Origin: Turnera subulata
Taxonomy: Eukaryota > Streptophyta > Magnoliopsida > Malpighiales > Passifloraceae
DNA: 64,000 bases
NCBI GenBank assembly: GCA_028386065.3
Contig: JAKUCV010003170.1
Span: 28,848 to 92,847 of the forward strand
Reading direction: 5' to 3'
Position 1 is the stretch's first letter. The number at the start of each line of letters is the position of its first letter. Shown here piece by piece: positions 47,873 through 59,081 of this stretch. Under the pieces are notes generated by a model. That model was not told where the DNA came from, searched no databases, and worked only from the letters and a program-made list of their open reading frames with translations. The position numbers and the translations under genes are program-made.

Positions 47873-49376
47873 CCTAACTTTAGAGTCGCCACCTAAGTTT
47901 TATTTAAAATAGAAAAACTTGGAAAAAACCTCTTTAAATATTCAGGGACTAATAAGCAAAGCAGAAATTTTCTGAACCCAGGAGCTCGTCACAGGTAGGA
48001 AGATATTAGGCTCCCTATCCATGCTGAGGATGTAATTATAAGGCTTCTTCTAAATAGGATGCAATTTTGGTATTTATGTCTTTGGTTTTCTAAAAAGAAA
48101 GCAACTTTGGTTTCCTAATCCTATGTGAATGTGATTCTTCCTAAATGAAAAGATTGTTTTGGGTTTCTTTCCAATGAAGGTTCATGTCTATAGTTTCCAA
48201 TCCTAAATAGGCTGTAAGTTTTTTGTGGATTTTCTTAGAGAGGAATGAATTTCTAAATGATGTCCTAGAAATGAATGCATTCCTAGGTGTTTTTTTTTTT
48301 TTTTTTGATAATAGCATTCCTAGGTGTTTCTTCCTAATGAGGATGCTAGTTGTATAATTTTTTCTAGAGATGATGCAACTCTAAAAGAATTTTTTTCTAG
48401 AGAGGATGCAATTCTAAAGAAGTTCCTAAAAGAGGAGGCAACTCTACATGCTTACACAATGATGCATGTAATAACATTTCAAGAATGCAAGTTTAAAGAA
48501 ACATGAATTCATTTTAAAGTTTGTAAAGACAATGTTATTTTGAAAAGATGTGTGCTCTGTAAGGCATGGTTTATGCACAAAAAGAAAATGTTTTAATGAA
48601 AACTTGGGTTTGAAATGATGCAACGACAAAGGAGTGCTTTAAGGAAAGAGTCTTAAAACTCATTAGAGAAGTAAGCATTAACCTCCTCATAAGTTTTGAA
48701 GAAGATTTATCATTTAAGATCATTAACCAAATCATAAGATATTGATCCTTTTGCATTGGAGATGAAAATGACACAATGCAAGTTATAAAACTGAGTTTGC
48801 TCGATTTCAAAGATTTAGACCTTAATAGACCATAACCAAGCTAGGTGCATACCGATATACCTCCTTCAAGCATTATTCAAGCCATTAGAAGCACCATAAC
48901 AACTTAAACTTTGTAAAATTGAGTAGATATTTCAAAGACTTTTGTCACCTTTAACATCACCAAAACAAATCAAGCATGATTTTTAATAAAAACTTGCACT
49001 TAGTGAAACATCAAAGAATAATCAAGTTTAAAAAGATATTGCAAAGAGTGCAAGAGTTTATTTAGGGAACTATTTTAGTTCTGTAAGTTTCCCTAGGCTA
49101 TATGACAATCATATACAAGCAAAAGATGCAGCGGAAGCAAAGGAAACTTAGCCAAGAACCACATGTGAAGCAACATAAACCGTATAACAAAATTTCATAC
49201 CTTGTTCGGTTGAGGTCTTTCACCCAACTGCTGGAACGAATCATCTAGACCAAGACGAAGGCTGAAACAAATCAGTTAGAGCAAGAAGAAGACCTGCTCC
49301 TCTACGGTATCCACACGAACCGTGATCGGCTTCGAATCGTCACACGAATCAAGCCTCGAGCACTCCCACTTGATGT
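47873..49376. repeat. LTR-like repeat (GAGTCGCCACC family), copy 3, and low-complexity DNA
   Basis: 'agagtcgccacctaagtttt' to 'cgtcacaggtaggaagatattaggctccct' (47882-48022) parallels 32962 and 35475. Further right (48060-48450) is a degenerate repeat of 'gatgcaactctaaaagaa'-like units. No coding domain seen. Confidence 0.45.
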
Positions 49377-50245
49377 NNNNNNNNNNNNNNNNNNNNNNNN
49401 NNNNNNNNNNNNNNNNNNNNNNNNNNNNNNNNNNNNNNNNNNNNNNNNNNNNNNNNNNNNNNNNNNNNNNNNNNNNNNNNNNNNNNNNNNNNNNNNNNNN
49501 NNNNNNNNNNNNNNNNNNNNNNNNNNNNNNNNNNNNNNNNNNNNNNNNNNNNNNNNNNNNNNNNNNNNNNNNNNNNNNNNNNNNNNNNNNNNNNNNNNNN
49601 NNNNNNNNNNNNNNNNNNNNNNNNNNNNNNNNNNNNNNNNNNNNNNNNNNNNNNNNNNNNNNNNNNNNNNNNNNNNNNNNNNNNNNNNNNNNNNNNNNNN
49701 NNNNNNNNNNNNNNNNNNNNNNNNNNNNNNNNNNNNNNNNNNNNNNNNNNNNNNNNNNNNNNNNNNNNNNNNNNNNNNNNNNNNNNNNNNNNNNNNNNNN
49801 NNNNNNNNNNNNNNNNNNNNNNNNNNNNNNNNNNNNNNNNNNNNNNNNNNNNNNNNNNNNNNNNNNNNNNNNNNNNNNNNNNNNNNNNNNNNNNNNNNNN
49901 NNNNNNNNNNNNNNNNNNNNNNNNNNNNNNNNNNNNNNNNNNNNNNNNNNNNNNNNNNNNNNNNNNNNNNNNNNNNNNNNNNNNNNNNNNNNNNNNNNNN
50001 NNNNNNNNNNNNNNNNNNNNNNNNNNNNNNNNNNNNNNNNNNNNNNNNNNNNNNNNNNNNNNNNNNNNNNNNNNNNNNNNNNNNNNNNNNNNNNNNNNNN
50101 NNNNNNNNNNNNNNNNNNNNNNNNNNNNNNNNNNNNNNNNNNNNNNNNNNNNNNNNNNNNNNNNNNNNNNNNNNNNNNNNNNNNNNNNNNNNNNNNNNNN
50201 NNNNNNNNNNNNNNNNNNNNNNNNNNNNNNNNNNNNNNNNNNNNN
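49377..50245. other. Assembly gap (869 N)
   Basis: Unknown sequence. The apparent open frames across it are artefacts. Confidence 1.
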
Positions 50246-51789
50246 AATTCTCAACATACGCTAGTCTTAACTTATTATTACAACCCATCCGTAATAATAA
50301 CCGACTAGGGACATTTAAGAATATACATATCAAATATATATATATACTAGGGTTATAAGTATGTGCAAGCGTTTATCTCATAAACGATACTTATTGGAAT
50401 AACCTTAAAGTGTATGTACATGACTATAAATGAACATCCATGATTGGCTTTTGGGCATATTACTAACAAGTTTAACACCATTTAGTCTCAAGAATCCCCA
50501 ATCACAGCATTAAAACAACATTCAAGAGAGCAATCAATCAATATTTCACCAGATAAAAGCATCAAAGCAATAGTTTTGGCATCCTAAACACATATAAATC
50601 ATCACAACAGATGTAGTTGCGTAAATTCAAATGGGTATCAGGGTTGTCCTGTACTTTGTCTCTCGGTTTTCCACGTTGTCGAGTCAGTAGAAAGTAAGGA
50701 ACAACCTTGTTTCTTAGTTCATTAGCGGAAACGGTATTATGAATGTGAATCTAAAGTAGAAGAAGAGAGTAAACTCTAACCATTAAAGAATGATTAGGAA
50801 ACTAACGACCCTTTGTCCGAGGAGGATATCCATTCATAGTTCCAGTAATAGGCCACGACTTCTTGAACAAGTAGCTCAACTAGTTTTAAAATTGCCTATC
50901 TATGTTTGATTATTGTCATGGAGTACACCGGATGATTTATATACAAAAATAAATATGAGAATGAATTAGGAGGATCCCTATTAACATCAAGTAGTTCAAT
51001 CCTATATATACAGCAGCCGAAAAGAGATATGGACAAAAGAATCATGTGGTTTAAAATATTTGAGCCCTTATAAATAAATAGACTAATCAATTAGCTTTGT
51101 ATAATATAAAGGTCAATAATGTCGGAGCCTAAAATTGACCACAATCGTGTTTCTTATCCTACCCGGTTTAGTTAAGGGTCCGGATACAGGTTGTGCTTAC
51201 CCTATCGAACTCTGTCCTATTTCCATCCCTGCACATGACTACAACAGATTACAACAATTTTAGGTTAAAAGGACAAAAACACCCAATTTTTATGAAGTTT
51301 AAGGACAATATTAATGAAATTGAAAACATTTGGATAACAATGATGACATCAAATGAGTTAAGAGACATAAAAATCCTTTTAACCCTTAAACACATGGTGC
51401 TCCACCTTCGATCATATTGCTCCGACGATCTCTACAAATAATTCCATACATCGGTACGTAAATTGTGTATATAAAGTATTGTCTTTTATTGTCATCTAAT
51501 TTTTAAAAGTTTTCTGTGAATGCAATAACAATATGAAAATTTGAGATGAATAGTTTTACCAAGTCTAGACCGGAATTTAGGGAGGCAATTTTTCTAAATT
51601 TTTTGTAGAAATGGTTAAAGTCGGTAGTACTTGATGTTACAAGACTCATTGTAGTTCCTTTGTAAATTTTTAGTTGAACTGGGGTTTGACCATTTTTTAC
51701 TCGAAAAACCCGCGGCCCGATGGTCTGACCTAGTCAACCTCCAATCTGAATTTAATTTCTTTGGGGGACTACTGCTACTCAACGAAAGA
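50246..51789. other. Intergenic, repeat-derived
   Basis: No gene supported. The flanks of the gap (49080-49376 and 50246-50480) have LTR-like composition but no paired end was found. Confidence 0.35.
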
Positions 51790-52941
51790 TGTCCATAGTA
51801 TCTTGGGATAAAGTGTGTCGCCAAAAAAAGGAAGGGGGGCTGGGTCTCCGGCTGATGCGACAAGCCAATGAAGCTTTTCTAACCAAACTAGTACAGGGTT
51901 CTTGTGTCACGCCCTTTAGCTTTATGGGTCAAACTCCTCCGTGCAAAGCACTTAACTGGAAATTCGATGCTTCCTCAGGTCAGAACACGTCGGAACATAT
52001 CCCATGTTTGGCGCGACATCTGTGCTGCTTGGCCTACGATTTTAAAGAGTATTTCTTGGATTTTTAGAAATGGCAAAACATACAGTTTTGGCAGGATCCT
52101 TGGATTCCAGGTCTAGGACGACTTGACGAATTACCTGGAGTTGAGGTGCCTGAAGGGTTGGATGAGCTTTTAGTGGCGAATTTTGCCCTGCCATCGGGTA
52201 CTTGGAATTAGGAGTTACTACAAGGTTTACTCCCTGCATCGATCCCGCAATAATTTTGTAGATTTCAACATAGAGGATAGTCTAGTATGAGAGGATATTA
52301 CCTTAGCTGAGTGTACAGTTCGGTCTGTATATAATTCTTTTTCTTCACCTCCGCGGTTGTATAGTTCTGATGTGTTATAGCGCATTCTATGGAGATGGAA
52401 GGGTCTTCCTCGAGCCCGTACTTTTCTTTGGCAATGTGGACATAATGCTTTGCTAATTAATGCCAAGTGCAGCCGCCGACATTTGACTCCGGATTCAAGG
52501 TGTCCCCGTTGTAGGGTGGAGGAGGAAATACAAGTGCATGCATTGCGTGATTGTGGTGTCGCTATGAGGGTGTGCCAATCTTTCCTATAACCAGGTGCAC
52601 TTCCTCAGTTTTCTAGTCTTCCTTTTCGTGACTGGTTACTATGTGGGTTAAGGGGTGAGTTTGGTTTTACTAGCATCTTGTTGTCAGAGATTTTTCATAT
52701 GGCGCTTTGGTTGCTATGGAAGTGGCGTCACAGTATTTTCCAATAACCCGAGACCGCCTTAGGGTATGTCGGTGTATATACTCCAATACATTCGGATGTG
52801 GTTCCTCCATTCTCGACAGCTGAAGTTGGAGGGTGCGGACTCTTTTTCACTACCCGGAGAGTTAGTGTGGTCTCCCTCTTGTAAGGGGTGGCAAAAATTA
52901 ATGTTGATGCTGTGGTGGTCATGGTTCAGCATGCTGCGGCG
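51790..52941 (+). pseudogene. LINE (non-LTR) retrotransposon fragment: RT C-terminus, zf-RVT and start of RNase H
   Basis: The reading moves between frames: VSWDKVCRQKKEGGLGLRLM and RQANEAFLTKL (end of the RT domain of plant LINEs), WRDICAAWPTILKSISW and RNGKTYSF, then after stops RARTFLWQCGHNALL and CPRCRVEEEIQVHALRDCGV (the zinc-binding RVT domain). It ends with KINVDA, the opening of a LINE RNase H. The 5' part is missing, as is usual for LINE copies. The frame is cut at 52941 by a hAT element and resumes at 63720. Confidence 0.85.
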
Positions 52942-53666
52942 CAGGGACGGATCCAGCATGTAGTCACCGTAGGCAGGTGACTACACTGGATTCTTGGAAA
53001 AGAATATTATTATAGTAATAAAAATATATGACTAGTGTATTATTATAACAATAAAAATATATGACAAGTGTTACTTCAGATTTGTTTTTTTGGTTGATGT
53101 AGATTTTTATTTTAATTTGGATTGTGTTATAGTTTATCACTTCCTTACGTTGTTACTTCCATATATAGTTGTATTCTTGTGTAAGAATTCTAATTTTTTA
53201 TGTTTTTAGTTTTCTTAAGTAGTCATTTAGTATTTATATTCTTAATAATCCGCTTGTTTTCAAAAAAAAATCCACCAAAATACTGCTAGATAGTTTCCTA
53301 ACTAAACTAAAATCCACCAAAATACTGGTAGATAGTTTCCTAACTTGTAACAGCCCGGGTAAAATTTTTTATTTTTACCGGGACTGTAAAAGTCTTTTTA
53401 CCGTGATTTACTGTTGAATTAATCTTGGGTAATTAATTCAAGGTAAATCGGGAGTCGTTTTTCGAAACCGAGAGTTTTTCCGCGCTCGTAATTTTTCCGT
53501 GGATTTTTCGGGCCTAAGTTGGTATTTTTCGGGTTTCGGAATTTCTCGGAAAATCACACCGGAAAATAACTAAGGGGGTATCAGTTATTTTCTGGTCCGG
53601 ACCGGACTCGCTTCAATAATGCAGTGCATTATTGATGTTCACATGATGCACAGCGTTTTTACGTTC

Positions 53667-53674
53667 TATAAAAG
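53667..53674 (+). promoter_or_regulatory. LTR TATA box
   Basis: TATAAAAG follows GCGTTTTTACGTTC. The matching 3' LTR position (about 60664) reads TATGAAAG, so the downstream copy has lost the consensus. Confidence 0.6.
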
Positions 53675-53990
53675 AAGAAGAAACCAAAGGAGAAGGAGAG
53701 GAAGAGAGAAAAGAAGAGAAAGGAAAAAAAAGAGAGGAAAAGAAAAAGAGAGGAAAAGAAAAAAAGAGAGAAAAAAAAGAAAAGAAAAAGGAAAAAAAAG
53801 AAAAACAAGAAAAAAAATAGAAAAAAACTAAAAAATAGAAAAGAAAAAAGAGAAACTGAGAGAGGGAGAAAAAAAATGAAAATCGAAAAAAAGAAAAAAA
53901 AGAAAAAAAAAAAGAAGAACAGAAAATCAGAAAAGAAAAGAAAGAAAATAGAAAAAAAAAGAAGGAAATGAAAAAAAAAAAAGAAAACCC
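53675..53990 (+). repeat. Purine-only leader, 5' LTR
   Basis: About 300 nearly uninterrupted A/G bases start directly after the TATA box; the same tract lies at 60668-60976 in the 3' LTR and, inverted, at 1-230. It gives long Lys/Arg/Glu frames on the plus strand and Phe/Ser frames on the minus strand that are composition artefacts. Confidence 0.85.
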
Positions 53991-54497
53991 GGATAAACAC
54001 TGTTCATCGTCACCCTCCTCTGTCACTGTGCACACCGAGCTGTTCCCCGCCGCGTCTCGTGCCACCGCCCCAACCATCGCCTTCGCCGTGCCATGGCGAC
54101 CCCGTTTCCGTCGTCCCCGTCGCCTCCCGCCGCGAGACGCGCAGCCGGCAAGCGTTGACCCGCGAGAAGACCCGCGGATCTCACTCTCTGCGCCGCTGCT
54201 CTGCCGCCTGCCGTCGCCGCGCCTTCTTTCCGCCGCACCCGCGCCGCACCAAGTCACCGGATGCCGCAGCTGAGCTCGCCTTCCCTTCCCTCAGCCTGCT
54301 GTCGCGCCGTCGCCCCTATACCCGCTGGTAAGGTCGGGTTTTACCCGTTTCCTTGGACGGGTCGCGCCTGGGTTGGATCCTGGGCAGCCCGTTTTACATT
54401 TTAAAAAAAAAACAAAACATATATATATATATATATTAACTTATTTGCTAGTTTTAATTTGGAAAAATATATATATTCATATTTTGAAAATATAGTT

Positions 54498-56336
54498 GGA
54501 TTAAAGCGTTTTTTGGTCCCTGTATAAGGCCTCAAAGTTGGAATTCATCCTCGTGTAGGATTTTGGCCATTTTTCATCCCTGCGTTTGGTCCGTTTGGAC
54601 TGTTTTGGGCTTTCCGGCCAGAACCCATCGGAAATCGCTGACGTGGCACATTTTCTGGTGCCACATCAGCTTCGTGGGTCCCACGTGTCAGGAAAAATCT
54701 AAAACCAAACCAGGATTGACCCGATCGGTTCCGCCTACCCGAATGACCCAAAAACCAAATTATAATTATATTATTTTTAATTATAACATGTATTTTAACA
54801 AAGTGATGATAATTCAAATAATAAATTTAGCTTAGTTCTAAAATAATAAACCATAATATAATTTTTTTTATTACTGGTATGTTTTATTATTAGACCTAAA
54901 AAAATTCTTTATTATTTAATATTCATGGGATGTTAACCCGAAATCAACCCTGCTCCACCCGAACGACCCAAACCCTTATATTAATGGTAATGATATGCTT
55001 TACTTTATTATTAATCAAAAAATTTAATTTATATTAATCATTTATATTTATTTATTTTTCTATCCATCTCTTTCACAAAGAAAGAGGAAGAAATGAAAGT
55101 TTGGGTGCCGTTAGGGGCTGCCGCCGCCATGAGGGCTGCCTACAACCGCCACGGGCTGCCACCGCCACGAGGCTTGCCTGCATCGACCGGAGCACACAAA
55201 AGTAACGAACCCTACCTCGCTCCAGCAGGCGCAGCTTCCACAAAGACGCTACCCAGAGCAAAAGCCACCGTCCCAAATCCGGATCCGCCGCTCGAACTCG
55301 CCATGGAAGACGAAGCACCATCGATCGCCGCCTCAAGCTCCTTATCGCCTTCTCTCTCACCACATCGTGTCGCCTGCTAATTGACTCATCCATGCCACCG
55401 ACGAGGTGGAGCAAGTCGTCCAACACCGCTGTTCTGGGAGGAACGATGTCGCCGCCTTAATCCTCCTCCTCAAAGCAACTCGTCGCCGCCACTCGCACAT
55501 TCCTCCTTCCCTCCATCTCTCTCCTTTACAGCCCAATGCAACGCCGCCTTCCTTTGATTTGTGTACCGCCTTCCTCTTTAATTGTTTTGTGAATTTCTTG
55601 GTAATAGGGGTTTGGACATAGTTGGCAGTGATGGCGTCGGTGGTGTTCCTGGGTTTTGTTGTGTTTTGCAAAAATGGGTTTTGTTGTGTATTATAAAATA
55701 AACTGGGTGTTCCATTATCACAATCGGCGCAGCAGCGATGGAGCTGAGGAAGACGATGGCGGCGTGGGAGGACGGCGAGAGAGGCGAGAGACAGAGGAGA
55801 GAGGTGGAGACTTGTAATTAGGGATTTAAGTGTAATTATATTTTTTAATTAAGGATTTTCTTTTTTTTTGGGATTTAAGTATAATTATATTTTTTAATTC
55901 AATTTGGATAATAGAAAAATAAATTATGGATTGTTTAAAAAATTATATTTGGGAAAACATTCTGAGGGTGCAAAAAAATAGGACGTTTGGAAATTTAATT
56001 AAAAAATAAATTTAAGAATAAAGATGATAATTTGGGCATTTTAACTAAAAAGTTAAAAAAATATGGATTGGGACATTTTTGTCGGGTTAATCGGTTGGAA
56101 GAAACAGGGTCGGGTGGAACTGATTTGGTTTTGGGGATAACCATGACAAGTGGGACCCACAAAGCTGACGTGGCACCTGAAAACTTGCCACGTCATCAGT
56201 TTTAGCCGGATTTTGGCCGGAGCAACCGAAGCTGACCAAAAGGGGTGAACGGAGGGATGAAAAGAGGCCAAAATCCTACACGAGGATGAATTCCAACTTT
56301 GAGGGTCAACACAGGGACCAAAAAACGCTTTAATCC
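54498..56336. mobile_element. Mutator-like non-autonomous transposon inside the 5' LTR
   Basis: The inverted ends GGATTAAAGCGTTTTTTGGT and its inverse extend ~250 bp with mismatches. AAATATAGTT is duplicated at 54488-54497 and 56337-56346. The 3' LTR preserves the empty site once (61484-61493). The core 55085-55860 is GC-rich with long open frames on both strands (for example 55093-55380 plus and 55073-55426 minus) but no transposase, a Pack-MULE-like layout. Confidence 0.95.
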
Positions 56337-56369
56337 AAATATAGTTAGTTTAATTATGCTATTGGGAAG

Positions 56370-56370
<1 letters not shown>

Positions 56371-56418
<48 letters not shown>

Positions 56419-56420
56419 TA
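56371..56420. repeat. (TA)n microsatellite, 5' LTR
   Basis: Matches the longer (TA)n at 61519-61566 in the 3' LTR and accounts for part of the LTR length difference. Confidence 0.9.
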
Positions 56421-56909
56421 TGTACTTGATTTTGAAAATTAAAGATAGTTATATTATGTTTTGAAAATCAGAATTATGTTTGTTTAGAAAAAAAATAATA
56501 ATATACCTTGGAAATATTTCTGGAAATTATAATTATACGTTATTATTCTTGGAAAATATATATAGGTATATTTCTGATATATATATATTTATGTTGAATT
56601 ATAATTGTTGGAAAATATTTTGTCTTAGGAAATAAAAATGTAATATTTTAGAAAATAAATGTATACATATGTTATCTTTTTCAGAAAATTATGGAGATTA
56701 TAATTTTGGAAATTATAATTATTTTATGGAAATATATTTTAAAATGAGTTTTAATTGAAGTATGGTACCGAAATTATATTCGGATATACGTACGGTAAAA
56801 TATTTTCGGTAAAAGTTAATAATAACGGATAGGAACCGGGATGGGGTATTTCGCAGTTTGGGCATCATAGTATACCGATTATGTGCATTTATGTGTATAT
56901 ATGGTTTTG

Positions 56910-56996
56910 TTGTATAGGTTCGGATATCGGGCAGTTTCCCGAGGAGCCGGCGTCGGACCCGTCATTGTCTCCGGAGTTGAGTAATCGGCCAAGGTG
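56910..56996 (+). other. Exon-like conserved block in the LTR
   Basis: A TTGTTGTATAG acceptor-like end is followed by GGTTCGGATATCGGGCAG...GGCCAAG and a donor-like GTGAGGATGGA. The same block is at 62093-62178. A recognisable homolog with the same borders lies in the solo LTR (about 25330-25415, ...GGCTAAG|GTGAGGATGGA). A first donor-like site, CTGGTAAGG, ends the GC-rich part near 54331. Confidence 0.45.
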
Positions 56997-57089
56997 AGGA
57001 TGGATTTCCTTCAATATGTGCCTATATTACTCGGTAGTTGTGTTTGTTGGTTTTACACTGTTGGATGCTGCATTTGCTATGTTATGCTT

Positions 57090-57450
57090 TGGGATGTTTA
57101 TCCCATTGTCTTGATTATGGTCGGGATGTTTATCCCATGTCGGTTTTTGGACGTTTATTCTTGAGTCTTTTTGGCACTAAATAAATGGATTAAATAATAA
57201 ATTGTGACAAGGATGTCAATCCTTGGTATTTTGGATGGGATGTCTATCCCGGTATTTTGGTTAGGGATGTCGATCCCTACGATTTGATTTTGATAACGGT
57301 AATATAATTGTCGCGTGGTAAGTAGTGGTACGACCGGATGGTTTGAGACTGTTTTGTGGTGGCCATGATCTGGGTTACTTGTGATGGTCATGTTGATGCC
57401 GGTTTGATTGGGATGTTGATCCCTGAGTTTGTTATTGGGATGTTGATCCC
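57090..57450 (+). repeat. Seven-hairpin array in the 5' LTR
   Basis: The units are GGGAT-GTTT-ATCCC (57091, 57123), AAGGAT-GTCA-ATCCTT (57209), GGGAT-GTCT-ATCCC (57237), TAGGGAT-GTCG-ATCCCTA (57262) and GGGAT-GTTG-ATCCC (57410, 57437). Stems are perfect, loops vary, and one stem has paired substitutions. Same place in the LTR as the array of different sequence in the solo LTR. Confidence 0.9.
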
Positions 57451-57641
57451 GGGTTCTTTTTGTTCTGGCATCAGGAACAGGTTGATAACCTGGTACGACC
57501 CTAGCATATCCGTGACGGGGCCCGGAAAGATAAAATTGGATAATTGGTTTTATTGAGTCTTTTTGGTCTTGGACCGATTTTGGGTCGGGTCTTTTGGTTT
57601 GGCTGACTTAAGTAATTTTAGTGTGCATATTGATTGTCTTT

Positions 57642-57705
57642 CCTTCGTCGGTGAGCACTTCGGACTCACCCCTCACCTGCGGGCTTTTATCCCGTGGGAT
57701 GAGTT
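57642..57705 (+). repeat. Conserved LTR island with a covarying stem, 5' LTR
   Basis: GGTGAG (57650-57655) can pair with CTCACC (57672-57677), 16 bases apart. The solo LTR has GGCGAG/CTCGCC with identical spacing. The 3' LTR has GGTGAG/CTCATC, still pairable through a G-U wobble. Confidence 0.75.
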
Positions 57706-58011
57706 ATTTGTTGTACAGGTTTGGTGCATTCCAGACAGGCTGCGGCGCTATCCCTTGGACAGGGCTTGGATCCATAGTTTGCATCTATGTCGCATACAGT
57801 GTTTATGTGAGTTATTAAGTCTTCCGTTGTGCATTGTTTTATTATTGTTGGGCCATTGAGCCAGTTGAGTTATTATTATTGTTTTTACTTTGGGCTGTTG
57901 AGCCCGGATACCTGTTGTATACACTGTATGCTGGTCTTATTTTTGTTGGGTTGTCACAGTCCCGGCACGGGTTTACTGTGTACGGTAAATACGGGTCGGG
58001 GCGTTTCATTT

Positions 58012-58025
58012 TGGTAGCGGAGCGG
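58012..58025 (+). other. Primer-binding site, same variant as the copia element
   Basis: TGGTAGCGGAGCGGG follows the 5' LTR after TTT. Its first 14 bases match the copia PBS at 3128. Confidence 0.65.
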
Positions 58026-58280
58026 GCGTTAGGTCTTGTTGGGCAGTCTTTGTGTGTTTGTTGTCCTTGTTTGCATAGTTCGCTCCATTTGTTTATTATT
58101 TTATATCATTTTAGTTAGTGCATTATGGATCCAGTCAAGGGACGCCAGCTGTCACAGAACGTACACATATGAGGTAATGATGCTATAGATAAGCGGAAAT
58201 ACAAATATTATTAATAATATTAATATTTTGATTACAAGACAGAAATATTACATTAATATTTTTATAAAAAGAAAATACAT

Positions 58281-58964
58281 TTAACGCCTCGGAACGACAT
58301 TGACCCTGAAGCTAGTGGGGTCGTTGTTGATGTTGACTTGGATGCTGTCGCTCCACGAGAACCACATGCCGCCTGCGTTGTTCTGGCCTGGAAACTCGAA
58401 CCGGTTTGCTTGAGGGAACCGGAGTGGGATGAGACCGTGATCGTCTTGAGGTTGCCACTGGGTCTCCGTGAGAAGAACCATGTTCGGTTTGTACTGGTTC
58501 TTCAAGTCCCTCAGGGTACGCGAGAACTCCTAGGAACGCCTTGCGACTCCTCTGCAGTTCCACACCAGTAGTCGGGCCTTGGGCCAAGTTACGGGCAGAC
58601 GAGTTACTCTGGGCATGCTCTGGGCCGTCATCGAGAGCTGATAGTAGGTACCTTGCTCCCGGAAATGGCAAGTGGACTCCAGGTTGAACTCCTGAAGCCT
58701 TTCTGAGATGAAGAACATGATGGAGTTGGCTGATCCGTAGTAGGAGGTCCTCAGAGTGCCGCGGTCCTCTAGGAAGAACAGCTCTTCCATTGGAGTGACG
58801 AAGAACTGCGACGAGTAGAGTTCGTCGACGAAGACCAGACGCGACATCCTGCCGAGCTCGTTCGCTAGCTCTTCAGCACGTTCGTTGACCATGCTGTAGG
58901 CCAGTCGGTTCCTTCTGCCAAGATTGGCACCTTCGACGAAAAAGACTGATGAAGGAGCAGACAT
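58281..58964 (-). pseudogene. Antisense ORF A of the gypsy-type element: unknown N-terminus plus half of a LINE-type endonuclease domain
   Basis: ATG 58964 opens a single frame to TAA 58281 (227 codons plus stop) with one internal TAG near 58527. N-terminal part: SVFFVEG, LGRRNRLAYSMV, RLVFVDELYSSQFFVTPMEE, FFISERL. Second part: RLLVWNCRG, RTLRDLKNQYKPNMVLLTET, FPGQNNAGGMWFSW, ending VVPRR. The second part is the Asn- and Glu-motif half of an endonuclease/exonuclease/phosphatase domain, as at the start of plant LINE ORF2. The catalytic Asp/His half is absent, so nuclease activity is unlikely. Its homolog in a copia element (10207-10889) has the same fusion and the same end. In the 45-base block 58476-58520 versus 10402-10446, seven codons differ and all seven changes are synonymous. 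TATAAAAG lies 110 bp upstream. Could be a regulatory or capsid-interfering protein; unknown. Confidence 0.8.
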
Positions 58965-59073
58965 CTTGTTTTGGACGTGTGGGGTTTTGTTTTGCGATCG
59001 TTGTGTTTTATTTGCCTGGATGTTTTGTTTGCTTTTAAAAATACTTTTGATAATTTACACCTCACCGCTCCGT

Positions 59074-59081
59074 CTTTTATA
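59074..59081 (-). promoter_or_regulatory. Antisense TATA box for ORF A
   Basis: On the minus strand GAGTATAAAAGACGG, about 110 bp upstream of ATG 58964. It parallels the TATA at 10977-10984. Confidence 0.55.

Larger units (their letters stand above)
53346..58008 (+). repeat. 5' LTR of the gypsy-type element, with a nested TIR transposon
   Basis: It runs from TGTAACAGCCCGGG to GGGTCGGGGCGTTTCA. Without the insertion at 54498-56336 and its 10-bp duplicate it is about 2.81 kb, close to the 2.85-kb 3' LTR; differences are mainly microsatellite length. Confidence 0.93.

Noticed and set aside
49302..50333. Very long open frames on both strands
   Set aside because: They span an 869-base run of N; the translations are almost all X.
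53613..54331. Long frames in the LTR leader and GC-rich part (also 60616-61317 and 24095-24716)
   Set aside because: They follow from a purine-only tract and a Pro/Arg/Ala-rich GC stretch; frames are open on both strands and do not keep a common protein between the solo LTR and the other LTRs.
55073..55426. Host gene inside the 54498 transposon
   Set aside because: GC-rich frames open on both strands with no recognisable domain; probably captured fragments or composition effect.
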